From assembly GCF_018613935.1 (NCBI RefSeq), contig NZ_JAGGPF010000002.1:62001-126000 (forward strand): a DNA stretch of 64,000 bases, written 5' to 3'. The notes beneath the pieces were generated by a model. That model was not told where the DNA came from and did no database searches. It worked only from the letters and a program-made list of their open reading frames with translations. The stretch's first letter is position 1, and each line of letters begins with the position of its first letter. The translations under genes were made by a program, and so were the position numbers. This DNA comes from Agromyces sp. ISL-38 (GTDB lineage Bacteria; Actinomycetota; Actinomycetes; Actinomycetales; Microbacteriaceae). Below, one piece after another: positions 16,639 through 24,160 of the stretch.

Positions 16639-17676
16639 ATGCGTTCATCCCGCCCTGCCTTCGCCCTCGGCGCTGTCATCGCCGTCACCCTGACCCTCAC
16701 GGCGTGCAGCGCGGGCGCCGAGACCCCCGATTCGTCTGCCGCCGACGAGGACACCCTCACGATCTATGCCGGCCGCAACGAGTCGCTCGTCGGCCCGCTC
16801 ATCGAGCAGTTCACCGAGGACACGGGCATCGAGGTCGACGTGCGCTACGCGACCAGCCCCGAGCTCAACGCGCTGCTCCTCGAGGAGGGCGAACGCACAC
16901 CCGCCGAGGTGTTCCTCTCGCAGGACGCGGGCGCGCTCGGCTCCATCGCGAACGCCGGACTCACGTCGCCCATCCCCGCCGAGCTCGCCGACCTCATCCC
17001 GGCCGGCTTCACCTCCGACGACGACAGCTGGATCGGCGTCACGGGCCGCGCGCGGGTCATCGCCTACGACGGCGAGCACCTCACGAGTGAGACCGTGCCC
17101 GACACCATCGATGCGCTCACGGCGTCCGAGTGGAGCGGCCGCGTGGCCTTCGCCCCCGGCAACGCGAGCTTCCAGTCCTTCGTCACGGCACTTCGCGTGC
17201 TCGAGGGCGAGGACGCCGCCGCCGATTGGGTCGAGGCGATCGCCGCGAACGACCCGATCCTCACCGAGAACAATCTCGCGACGCTCGACCTCGTGAACGC
17301 CGGGCAGGCCGACGTCGGACTGATCAACCACTACTACTGGTTCGAGCGCGCCGCCGAACTCGGCGAGGAGAACATGCGCGCCCAGCTCGAGTTCCTCCCC
17401 GGCGACCCCGGCGGCATCGTGAACGTGAGCGGTGCAGCGATTCTGAAGGGCGCGGAGGGCGACGCCGACGCACGTGCGTTCGTCGAGTACCTCATCTCCG
17501 AGAAGGCGCAGCAGTACTTCGCCGACGAGCTGTACGAGTACCCGTTGCTCCCCGGCATCGACGCGCCCGAGGGCCTGCCGACGCTCGACAGCCTCGTCAA
17601 CCCCGAGCTCGACCTCGCCGACCTCGAGTCGCTGGAGCAGACGCAGCAGCTCCTCGCCGACGCCGGCCTGCTGTAG
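16639..17676 (+). CDS. Iron(III)-type ABC transporter substrate-binding lipoprotein
   Basis: 345 aa. A signal peptide ends in the lipobox LTAC (cysteine about residue 22), so the protein is lipid-anchored outside the membrane. The mature part starts TLTIYAGRNESLVGPLIEQF, the FbpA/AfuA-type iron-binding fold, with the later YYWFERAAEL and tyrosine-rich segments expected in Fe3+ binders. It is first gene of a three-gene operon (binding protein, permease, ATPase) under a DtxR-like box, which supports iron as cargo. Thiamine-type relatives exist but the regulation argues for iron. Confidence 0.9.
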   Translation: MRSSRPAFALGAVIAVTLTLTACSAGAETPDSSAADEDTLTIYAGRNESLVGPLIEQFTEDTGIEVDVRYATSPELNALLLEEGERTPAEVFLSQDAGALGSIANAGLTSPIPAELADLIPAGFTSDDDSWIGVTGRARVIAYDGEHLTSETVPDTIDALTASEWSGRVAFAPGNASFQSFVTALRVLEGEDAAADWVEAIAANDPILTENNLATLDLVNAGQADVGLINHYYWFERAAELGEENMRAQLEFLPGDPGGIVNVSGAAILKGAEGDADARAFVEYLISEKAQQYFADELYEYPLLPGIDAPEGLPTLDSLVNPELDLADLESLEQTQQLLADAGLL

Positions 17677-17701
17677 CGGGCTTCCCCCTAGGCTGGGACG
17701 G

Positions 17702-19255
17702 ATGTCTCCCACGCGCGCCGCACGGCCGCCTCGAGCGTTGCTCGCGGCGGCCGTCGTCGCGTGTGCGCTCGCAGCGATCCCCCTCGTGTACCTGCTCGTG
17801 CGCGTCGGCACCGCGGGGCTCGAAGACGTCTTCGCCGTGTTCGGGCGGCCCCGGGTGCCCGTGCTCATCGGCCACACGGTGCTGCTCGCGGCATCCGTGA
17901 CCCTCGCAACCGTGGCGATCGGCGTGCCCAGTGCATTCCTGCTCGCCCGGGCGCGACTGCGCGGCCGGGCAGTGTGGACCGTGCTCGCCGCCCTGCCGCT
18001 CGCGGTGCCCTCGTATCTCGCGGCCTACGGATGGCTCGCCGCGCTGCCGTGGATGCAGGGGTACTGGGCCGCCTGGTTCGTGCTCACCCTCGTCGCGGTG
18101 CCGTATGTCACCCTCCCGGTCGCGGCCGCGCTGCGGGCCGGCACGACGGGGCTCGACGATGTCGCCCGAACCCTCGGGCGGGGTCCCTTCGCCGCGTTCC
18201 GGCTCGGCACGTGGCCGCAGATCCGGCCGGCGGTGCTCGCCGGCGCGCTCCTCGTGTGCCTGTACACGCTGAGCGACTTCGGCGGGGTCGCGCTCTTCCG
18301 GTACCAGGTGCTGACCACGGCGATCCAGCAGGCATACGGCGCGAGCTTCAATCGTGACTACGCGGCGATCCTCGCGACCCTCCTCGTGCTCCTCGCCGTC
18401 GCGGTCGTCATCGCCGAGCAGTTCGCGCGCGGCAGGGCCGTCCGGCAGTTCGGTGCCGTCACCGGACCCGCGCGTCACCGGCGCGTGCGCCTCGGAGCGT
18501 GGTCGGCACCTGCGCTCGTGCTGCTCGCCGTGCCGCCGGGGCTCGCGGTCGTCGTGCCCGTCACGGTGCTCATTCTTCGCCTGTTCGAGGCGCAGACGTT
18601 GCGGGAGTTCGATCCGGCAGAGCTCATCGCCGCCGCCGGGAATACCGTGCTCCTGTCGGCCGGCGGCGCGGTCGTCGCCATCGCGCTCGCGCTTCCGATC
18701 GGCATCCTCGCAGCCCGGTACCGCGGCCGCATCATCCGCGCCATCGAGACGACGGGATACCTCGCGCTCGGACTTCCCGGCATCGTCGTCGGCCTCTCGC
18801 TCGTGTTCTTCTCACTCGCCGCGGTGCCTGCGCTCTACCAGACCGCGTTCGTGCTCGCCTTCGCCTATGGGGTGCTGTTCATGCCCAAGGCCATCGGCGG
18901 CATCCGCAGCGCCACGGCGCAAGTGCCCACGTCGCTCGAAGACGTCTCGCGCACCCTGGGCAACGGGCGCCTCCGTACGTGGTGGCTCGTGACCGCCCGG
19001 CTCGCTCGACCGGGCATCGCGGCCGCAGCGCTGCTCGTGGCCGTCACCGCGATGAAGGAACTGCCCGCCACGCTGCTCCTGCGCCCCACTGGAACCGACA
19101 CGCTCGCCACCGAGCTGTGGTCGCGCACCGACGTCTCGGCGTACGGTGCCGCCGCACCCTACGCGGTCACCCTCCTTCTTGTGGCGGCGGTGCCCGCGTT
19201 CCTCCTGTCCCGTGCCCGCGCCGGCGCCGGCGAGCTCGACGAGGCCGCGGCATGA
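17702..19255 (+). CDS. Iron ABC transporter permease (FbpB-type, fused two-domain)
   Basis: 517 aa with about twelve hydrophobic segments in two homologous halves, as in FbpB/AfuB. Each half has an EAA-like loop: LDDVARTLGRGPFAAFRLGT (about 150-170) and LEDVSRTLGNGRLRTWWLVT (about 410-430). The stop overlaps the ATPase start (ATGA, 19252-19255). TAGGCT lies 7 bases before this ATG, so a second, internal leaderless start inside the operon is possible. It moves iron or an iron chelate through the membrane. Confidence 0.92.
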   Translation: MSPTRAARPPRALLAAAVVACALAAIPLVYLLVRVGTAGLEDVFAVFGRPRVPVLIGHTVLLAASVTLATVAIGVPSAFLLARARLRGRAVWTVLAALPLAVPSYLAAYGWLAALPWMQGYWAAWFVLTLVAVPYVTLPVAAALRAGTTGLDDVARTLGRGPFAAFRLGTWPQIRPAVLAGALLVCLYTLSDFGGVALFRYQVLTTAIQQAYGASFNRDYAAILATLLVLLAVAVVIAEQFARGRAVRQFGAVTGPARHRRVRLGAWSAPALVLLAVPPGLAVVVPVTVLILRLFEAQTLREFDPAELIAAAGNTVLLSAGGAVVAIALALPIGILAARYRGRIIRAIETTGYLALGLPGIVVGLSLVFFSLAAVPALYQTAFVLAFAYGVLFMPKAIGGIRSATAQVPTSLEDVSRTLGNGRLRTWWLVTARLARPGIAAAALLVAVTAMKELPATLLLRPTGTDTLATELWSRTDVSAYGAAAPYAVTLLLVAAVPAFLLSRARAGAGELDEAAA

Positions 19256-20394
19256 GCCGGCTCGAGGTACGCGACCTGGTCGTCGGCTACGACGCCGCCG
19301 ACGTGCTGCGCTCCGTCAGCCTCGACGTGCCCGACGGCTCCCTCCTCGCGATCGTGGGGCCGAGCGGATGCGGCAAGACCACGTTGCTGCGCACGATCGC
19401 CGGACTCGTGCGCGCCCGCTCCGGGGAGATCCGCATCGGGCATCGGATGGCCACGACGCACGGCATCCACCTCGCACCCGAGAAGCGCCGCATCGGCTGG
19501 GTTCCGCAGGACGCCGCACTCTTCCCCCACCTCACCGTCGCCGAGAACATCGCCTTCGGACTGCCGACCGCGCGGGGTTCGGCGAGGAGCGCCCGGCGCG
19601 CGGCCAATCGTGATGATGTGCGGCGACTGCTCGACCTCGTGGGTCTCGGCGCCCTCGGCGATCGAGTGCCGACGCAGCTGTCAGGCGGGCAGACGCAACG
19701 TGTCGCACTCGCCCGTGCGCTCGCCTCGGGCCCCGACGTGGTGCTCCTCGACGAGCCGTTCGGCGCGCTCGACCCGATCCTCCGCGCGGAGCTGCGCGCT
19801 TCGGTGCGAGAGCTCCTCCGCGAAGAGGGGGTCACCGGCATCCTCGTCACTCACGACCAGGCCGAGGCGCTCTCGATCGCCGACCTCGTCGGCGTCATGC
19901 GCGGCGGCGAGCTGCTGCAGCTCGACACCCCCGAGCAGGTCTACCGGCGGCCGGCGACACCATGGGTGGCCGGATTCGTGGGCGACGCCGTGTTCCTGCC
20001 GGGCACGTGGCACGGCGACGAGGTGGCGTGCGCTCTCGGACGATTGCCCGCCGATTGGGTGTCGGATGACGCGGCCACGGCGTCCCCGCTCGAGGCACCC
20101 GTCGACGGGGCATCCGTCGACGTGCTCGTTCGCCCCGAGGAGCTCCTGCTCCGTCCGCTCGAGGCGCTGCGAGCTTCAGTTCCGGCCGGGGGCGGCGTGG
20201 TGGCGGAGGCGGGCCTTGCCGCGACCGTCACCGCGGTGAGCTACACCGGGCACGACGCGATGCTCTCCCTCGTGCTCGATGATGAGACCCGCATCGACGC
20301 TCGCGTGACCGCGGCCGGACTCCTCCCGATCGGAACTCGCGTCACGGTGTCGACGACGAGCCGGGTGCTCGCCTACGCGGCGGGCGATCGCTGA
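19252..20394 (+). CDS. Iron ABC transporter ATP-binding protein (FbpC-type)
   Basis: 380 aa. Walker A GPSGCGKTT (about 36-44), Q-loop WVPQDAALFPHL, signature LSGGQTQRVALARAL, Walker [13 protein letters not shown] and the switch histidine VTHDQ are all intact. Residues about 240-380 form the extra TOBE-type C-terminal domain found in FbpC and MalK-like ATPases. The start ATG overlaps the permease stop. The 3' end overlaps the convergent RibD-type gene by 22 bases. Confidence 0.93.
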   Translation: MSRLEVRDLVVGYDAADVLRSVSLDVPDGSLLAIVGPSGCGKTTLLRTIAGLVRARSGEIRIGHRMATTHGIHLAPEKRRIGWVPQDAALFPHLTVAENIAFGLPTARGSARSARRAANRDDVRRLLDLVGLGALGDRVPTQLSGGQTQRVALARALASGPDVVLLDEPFGALDPILRAELRASVRELLREEGVTGILVTHDQAEALSIADLVGVMRGGELLQLDTPEQVYRRPATPWVAGFVGDAVFLPGTWHGDEVACALGRLPADWVSDDAATASPLEAPVDGASVDVLVRPEELLLRPLEALRASVPAGGGVVAEAGLAATVTAVSYTGHDAMLSLVLDDETRIDARVTAAGLLPIGTRVTVSTTSRVLAYAAGDR

Positions 20395-21161
20395 CGCCGA
20401 TCAGCCCGCGAGTACCGCAACAGCAGCAGGTCGCCCGCCGGAATGGCGTGCACGAGGTGCATGCTCCGCTCCATCTCGGCTGCGCCACGGGAGATGCGGC
20501 CTGCGGTTCCGCCGACGAGCAGCGGACTCAGGCTGAGACACAGCTCGTCGACGAGGTCGGCGTTCATCAGCGCGCCGAACAGCCGCGGTCCGCCTTCGCA
20601 GAGCACGCGCCCGATGCCCATGTGTGCGAGGGAGTCGAGCATCGCCTCGAGGTCGACGGAACCGTCGCCCGCGGCACTGTCGCCTGCGCCACCGCCGTCA
20701 CCGCCGCCGCAGACGAGCACGTCGGCGACGGCCGAGAGCGCGTCACGGCGCTCAGCCGGCGCCGCTGCGTGCGTCACGACGATCGGACGTTCCACCGCCT
20801 TGGCGAAGAACGGATGGTGGGGGTCGAGGTCGAGCGCCGACGACACCACGGCCAGTCGGGGTTGCGGGGCGCGCCCGTGCTCGAGCCGCCACGCGGCATC
20901 CGCCTCGCCGACCCGCACGCCGCCGTAGCCCTCGACACGCACGGTGCCGGCGCCCACGAGCACGACGTCGGCGAGCGTGCGCATCACCTGCATCGCGAGC
21001 CGGTCGGCCTCGTTGCCGAGCCCGCCGCTTCGGCCGTCGATGCTGACGGCTCCATCGAGACTCGCCACGAAGTTCATGCGCACGTGGCGCGCCGCCCCCT
21101 CGGGCAGGGCATACGCCTCGAGCAGCGATGCTCGGTCGATCGTCATCTCCTCATCGCTCAT
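20373..21161 (-). CDS. RibD C-terminal-type reductase (dihydrofolate or pyrimidine reductase family)
   Basis: 262 aa from the ATG at 21161. It has only the RibD C-terminal reductase domain: RMNFVASLDGAVSIDGRSGG, the NADPH-binding DVVLVGAGTVRVEGYGG, and GIGRVLCEGGPRLFGALM. The deaminase half of true RibD is missing. Related mycobacterial proteins have been reported to reduce dihydrofolate. It overlaps the DHPS-like gene by the ATGA junction, so a pteridine or folate role is likely (inference). A Gly-rich insert (GGGDGGGAGDSAAG) breaks the middle and is probably a flexible loop. Confidence 0.85.
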   Translation of the reverse strand: MSDEEMTIDRASLLEAYALPEGAARHVRMNFVASLDGAVSIDGRSGGLGNEADRLAMQVMRTLADVVLVGAGTVRVEGYGGVRVGEADAAWRLEHGRAPQPRLAVVSSALDLDPHHPFFAKAVERPIVVTHAAAPAERRDALSAVADVLVCGGGDGGGAGDSAAGDGSVDLEAMLDSLAHMGIGRVLCEGGPRLFGALMNADLVDELCLSLSPLLVGGTAGRISRGAAEMERSMHLVHAIPAGDLLLLRYSRADRRQRSPAA

Positions 21162-22012
21162 CGGTTGTGCTCCAGGAAGGCGGGCTTGCGCCACCCCTCG
21201 ATCGCCTCGATCATGTGCATCGCATCGACGGTCTCGCGCACGTTGTGCACGCGCACGATGCGGGCGCCCTGCATGACGCAATAGACGGCGGCGGCGATCG
21301 ACCCCTCGATTCGCTGGTCGCGAGCGCGACCGAGGGTCTCGCCGACGAAGTCCTTGTTCGAGAGCGCGACGAGGGTGGGGTAGCCGAGCGCGGCGATCTC
21401 GCCGAGCCGGCGGGTGAGCTCGAGCGAATGCAGCGTGTGCTTGTTGAGGTCGTGGCCCGGGTCGACGATGATGCGGTCGGATGCCACGCCCCGCGCCTCC
21501 GCGAGCGCGACCCGCTCGGTGAGGAACGCCACCACTTCGGCGACCACGTCGCCGTACTGCGGCGAGGGGTACGGGGTGCGGGGCCGGGCGAGGCTGTGGG
21601 TGATGACGATCGCCGCCCCGGTCGCCGCGACCACGTCGGCCATCGCCGGATCGTGCAGGCCTGTCGTGTCGTTGACCACGTGGGCTCCGGCGGCGATCGC
21701 CGCACGTGCGACCTCGGGGTGGAACGTGTCGACCGAGATCACGGCGCCGGAGTCGGCGAGCGCGGCCACGACGGGGACGACGCGATCGATCTCCTCGTCG
21801 ACGGGGATCTCGGGGCCGGGCGCGAACTTCGCGCCGCCGACGTCGATCCAGTCGGCGCCCTCGGCGATCGCGCGGTGTGCCGCGTCGACGGCCGCGTCGA
21901 GGGCATCGGTGCGGCCTCGGTCGTAGAACGAGTCGGGCGTGCGGTTCACGATGGCCATCACGGCCACCTCGCGGGCGAAGTCGAACTCCCGCGGCCCGAT
22001 GCGTCGGGTCAT
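21158..22012 (-). CDS. folP: Dihydropteroate synthase family protein (FolP2-like)
   Basis: 284 aa from the ATG at 22012; a GTG at 22027 overlapping the previous stop is an equal candidate. It is a TIM-barrel pterin-binding protein with the strand VMAIVNRTPDSFYDRG, ADWIDVGGAKFAPG, SVDTFHPEVARAAIAAGAHV and IIVDPGHDLNKHTLHSLELT. The NRTPDSFYDRG loop matches the FolP2 type rather than the NVTxDSFSDGG form of catalytic FolP1. In Mycobacterium leprae the FolP2 form lacked DHPS activity, so the exact reaction here is open. It is sandwiched between and overlaps the flavoprotein and the RibD-type reductase. Confidence 0.85.
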   Translation of the reverse strand: MTRRIGPREFDFAREVAVMAIVNRTPDSFYDRGRTDALDAAVDAAHRAIAEGADWIDVGGAKFAPGPEIPVDEEIDRVVPVVAALADSGAVISVDTFHPEVARAAIAAGAHVVNDTTGLHDPAMADVVAATGAAIVITHSLARPRTPYPSPQYGDVVAEVVAFLTERVALAEARGVASDRIIVDPGHDLNKHTLHSLELTRRLGEIAALGYPTLVALSNKDFVGETLGRARDQRIEGSIAAAVYCVMQGARIVRVHNVRETVDAMHMIEAIEGWRKPAFLEHNR

Positions 22013-22023
22013 CGCACCGGGCG

Positions 22024-23313
22024 TCACGTCGCGCCGCCCGCGAGCGTGCCGAGCGGCACCGCGGGGTCGGCGAGCGCCGCCTCGTCGACGACGGACTCGG
22101 AGCGGATGATGCGCGCCACCTCGTCGTTCACGTCCCAGACGTTCACGTTCATGCCCGCGATGACGCGCCCGTCGCGCACCCAGAATGCGATGCACTCGCG
22201 TTCGGCGAGATCGCCGCGCACCACGAGGCGTGCGCCCTCGGCGAGCTCGCCGTAGCCCGAGTACTCCATGCCGAGGTCGAACTGGTCGGTGTAGAAGTAC
22301 GGGATCTCGTCATAGCGCACCGATTCGCCCGCGAGTGCGCGACCGACGACCCGCCCGCCGTGCTCGGCGTTCGCCCAGTGCTCCACGCGCAGGTGGTGCC
22401 CGAGCCGCGCGTTCCAGGTGCTCGCCACGTCGCCCGCGGCGAACACGTCGGCGGCGCTCGTGCCGAAGCCCTCGTCGGTCACGACGCCGTCGTCGACCTG
22501 CAGGCCCGCGGATGCCGCGAGCTCCACGTTCGGTGTCGCACCGATGCCGAACAGCACGACGTCGGCGTCGACCACCTCGCCCGAGTCGAGCACGACGCCC
22601 GTGACCTGCTCGCGCGTGCCGGTGCCGCGCCCGCCCTGCAGCGCGCTGACGCCGGAACCCATGCGGAGGCGCACGCCGTTCGCCTCGTGGAGATCGGCGA
22701 ACATGCCCCCGAGCTCGGCGCCGATCGCGGACTCGAGCGGCACGTCGCCACGGCCGAGCACGGTGACGTCGTTGCCGTAGCCGCGTGCCGCCGCTGCGGC
22801 CTCCATGCCGATCCAGCCGGCGCCGACGACGACCACTCGCTTGCCTCCTTCGCGGAAGGCGGTGCGCAAGCGCGCCGCATGGGGCAGGCGCCGCAGAATG
22901 TGGACTCCGCGAAGGGAGGCGCCAGGCCCTGCGAACGCGCGTGGCGAGGCGCCCGTTGCGAGGAGCAATCGGTCGTAGCCGACGACGTCGCCGTTGCTGC
23001 TGCTGGTGGCGCTGCCGGCGGCGGCGTCGGCGATCGAGACGGTGTGCGCGGCGGGATCGATGGAGCGCACGCGGATGCCGCTGCGCACGTCGATCCGATG
23101 CTCGCGGTACCACGCGGCGTCGTGCGGGTAGACGACGCTCGCGGCATCCGTTCCCAGCAGGTAGGCCTTGGAGAGCGGCGGACGCTCGTAGGGCAGCCGC
23201 GGCTCATCGCCGAACACGACGACCTCGCCCTCGAAACCCGACTCGCGCAGGCTCTCGACGGCCCTCGCCGCGGTCAGCCCGCCGCCCACGACGATCACTC
23301 GTTCATGCGTCAT
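22024..23313 (-). CDS. FAD-dependent pyridine nucleotide-disulphide oxidoreductase (ferredoxin reductase-like)
   Basis: 429 aa. FAD-binding ERVIVVGGGLTAARAVESLR at the N-terminus, NAD(P)H-binding GKRVVVVGAGWIGMEAAAAA at about 155-175, the FAD motif TSAADVFAAGDVASTWN, and a C-terminal Reductase_C domain. This is the ferredoxin/rubredoxin reductase group that passes electrons from NAD(P)H to a small iron-sulphur protein. It is the first gene of an operon with folP and the RibD-type reductase (coupled stops and starts), so it may supply electrons or be an unrelated passenger. Divergent from the response regulator. Confidence 0.88.
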   Translation of the reverse strand: MTHERVIVVGGGLTAARAVESLRESGFEGEVVVFGDEPRLPYERPPLSKAYLLGTDAASVVYPHDAAWYREHRIDVRSGIRVRSIDPAAHTVSIADAAAGSATSSSNGDVVGYDRLLLATGASPRAFAGPGASLRGVHILRRLPHAARLRTAFREGGKRVVVVGAGWIGMEAAAAARGYGNDVTVLGRGDVPLESAIGAELGGMFADLHEANGVRLRMGSGVSALQGGRGTGTREQVTGVVLDSGEVVDADVVLFGIGATPNVELAASAGLQVDDGVVTDEGFGTSAADVFAAGDVASTWNARLGHHLRVEHWANAEHGGRVVGRALAGESVRYDEIPYFYTDQFDLGMEYSGYGELAEGARLVVRGDLAERECIAFWVRDGRVIAGMNVNVWDVNDEVARIIRSESVVDEAALADPAVPLGTLAGGAT

Positions 23314-23397
23314 GTTGCCGAGTCTGTCACGCGTGGCGCGAGCGAGCCAGCGAGATCGCCCGGCATGCGGGCGGGCGTGATCCGCCCCTCGAACAAC

Positions 23398-23430
23398 GTT
23401 CAGCAAAGTTTCAGCCGATGCGCAGAGAAT
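23398..23430 (+). promoter_or_regulatory. OmpR/PhoP-type direct repeat and -10 of the two-component operon
   Basis: TTCAGC occurs at 23399-23404 and again at 23410-23415, an 11-base period typical of OmpR/PhoB-family sites. GAGAAT (23425-23430) lies 6 bases before the ATG. The repeat occupies the -35 position, as in class II activation, so autoregulation is likely. Confidence 0.55.
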
Positions 23431-23436
23431 CGAGAT

Positions 23437-24129
23437 ATGAGCGACGGACCCCGCATTCTCATCGTCGACGACGAGCCCAACATCCGCGACCTTCTGACCA
23501 CCAGCCTTCGCTTCGCCGGATTCGCCGTGCGCGCGGTCGGCAACGGTGCACAGACCATCTCCGCCGTGCTCGAGGAGGAGCCCGACCTCATCATCCTCGA
23601 CGTCATGCTGCCCGACATGAACGGGTTCGGAGTGACGAAGCGACTCCGTTCGGCGGGCTACACGGCGCCGATCCTCTTCCTCACGGCGAAAGACGACACC
23701 GAAGACAAGATCACCGGCCTCACCGTGGGCGGCGACGACTACGTGACGAAGCCGTTCAGCCTCGACGAGATCGTCGCGCGGATCAAGGCGATCCTGCGCC
23801 GCACGATGCACGCCGAGGAAGACGCCGTCATCCGCACGGGTGAGCTCACGATGGATCAAGACACGCACGAGGTGCTCGTCGGCGACGTGCCCGTCGAGCT
23901 CTCCCCCACCGAGTTCAAGCTGCTGCGCTACCTCATGCTGAACCCGAACCGAGTGCTCTCGAAGGCGCAGATCCTCGACCACGTGTGGGAGTACGACTTC
24001 AACGGCGACGCCGGCATCGTGGAGAGCTACATCTCCTACCTCCGCCGAAAGCTCGACCAGCACTCGATCGAGCCGCTGATCCAGACCAAGCGCGGATTCG
24101 GCTACATGCTGAAGTCCTCCAAGCCCTGA
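23437..24129 (+). CDS. OmpR/PhoP-family response regulator
   Basis: 230 aa. The receiver domain has the acid pocket DDE (11-13), phosphoacceptor D55 (LIILDVMLPD), T83 and K105 (DYVTKPF). The C-terminal winged helix reads LSPTEFKLLRYLMLNPNRVL and ends TKRGFGYML. It resembles mycobacterial PhoP and TcrX in the receiver region. Its kinase follows 31 bases downstream. The signal and regulon are not visible, though the TTCAGC pair upstream suggests that it regulates itself. Confidence 0.93.
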   Translation: MSDGPRILIVDDEPNIRDLLTTSLRFAGFAVRAVGNGAQTISAVLEEEPDLIILDVMLPDMNGFGVTKRLRSAGYTAPILFLTAKDDTEDKITGLTVGGDDYVTKPFSLDEIVARIKAILRRTMHAEEDAVIRTGELTMDQDTHEVLVGDVPVELSPTEFKLLRYLMLNPNRVLSKAQILDHVWEYDFNGDAGIVESYISYLRRKLDQHSIEPLIQTKRGFGYMLKSSKP

Positions 24130-24160
24130 CTCAGGCTTCGCCGCCTAGACTCGGCCCGCC

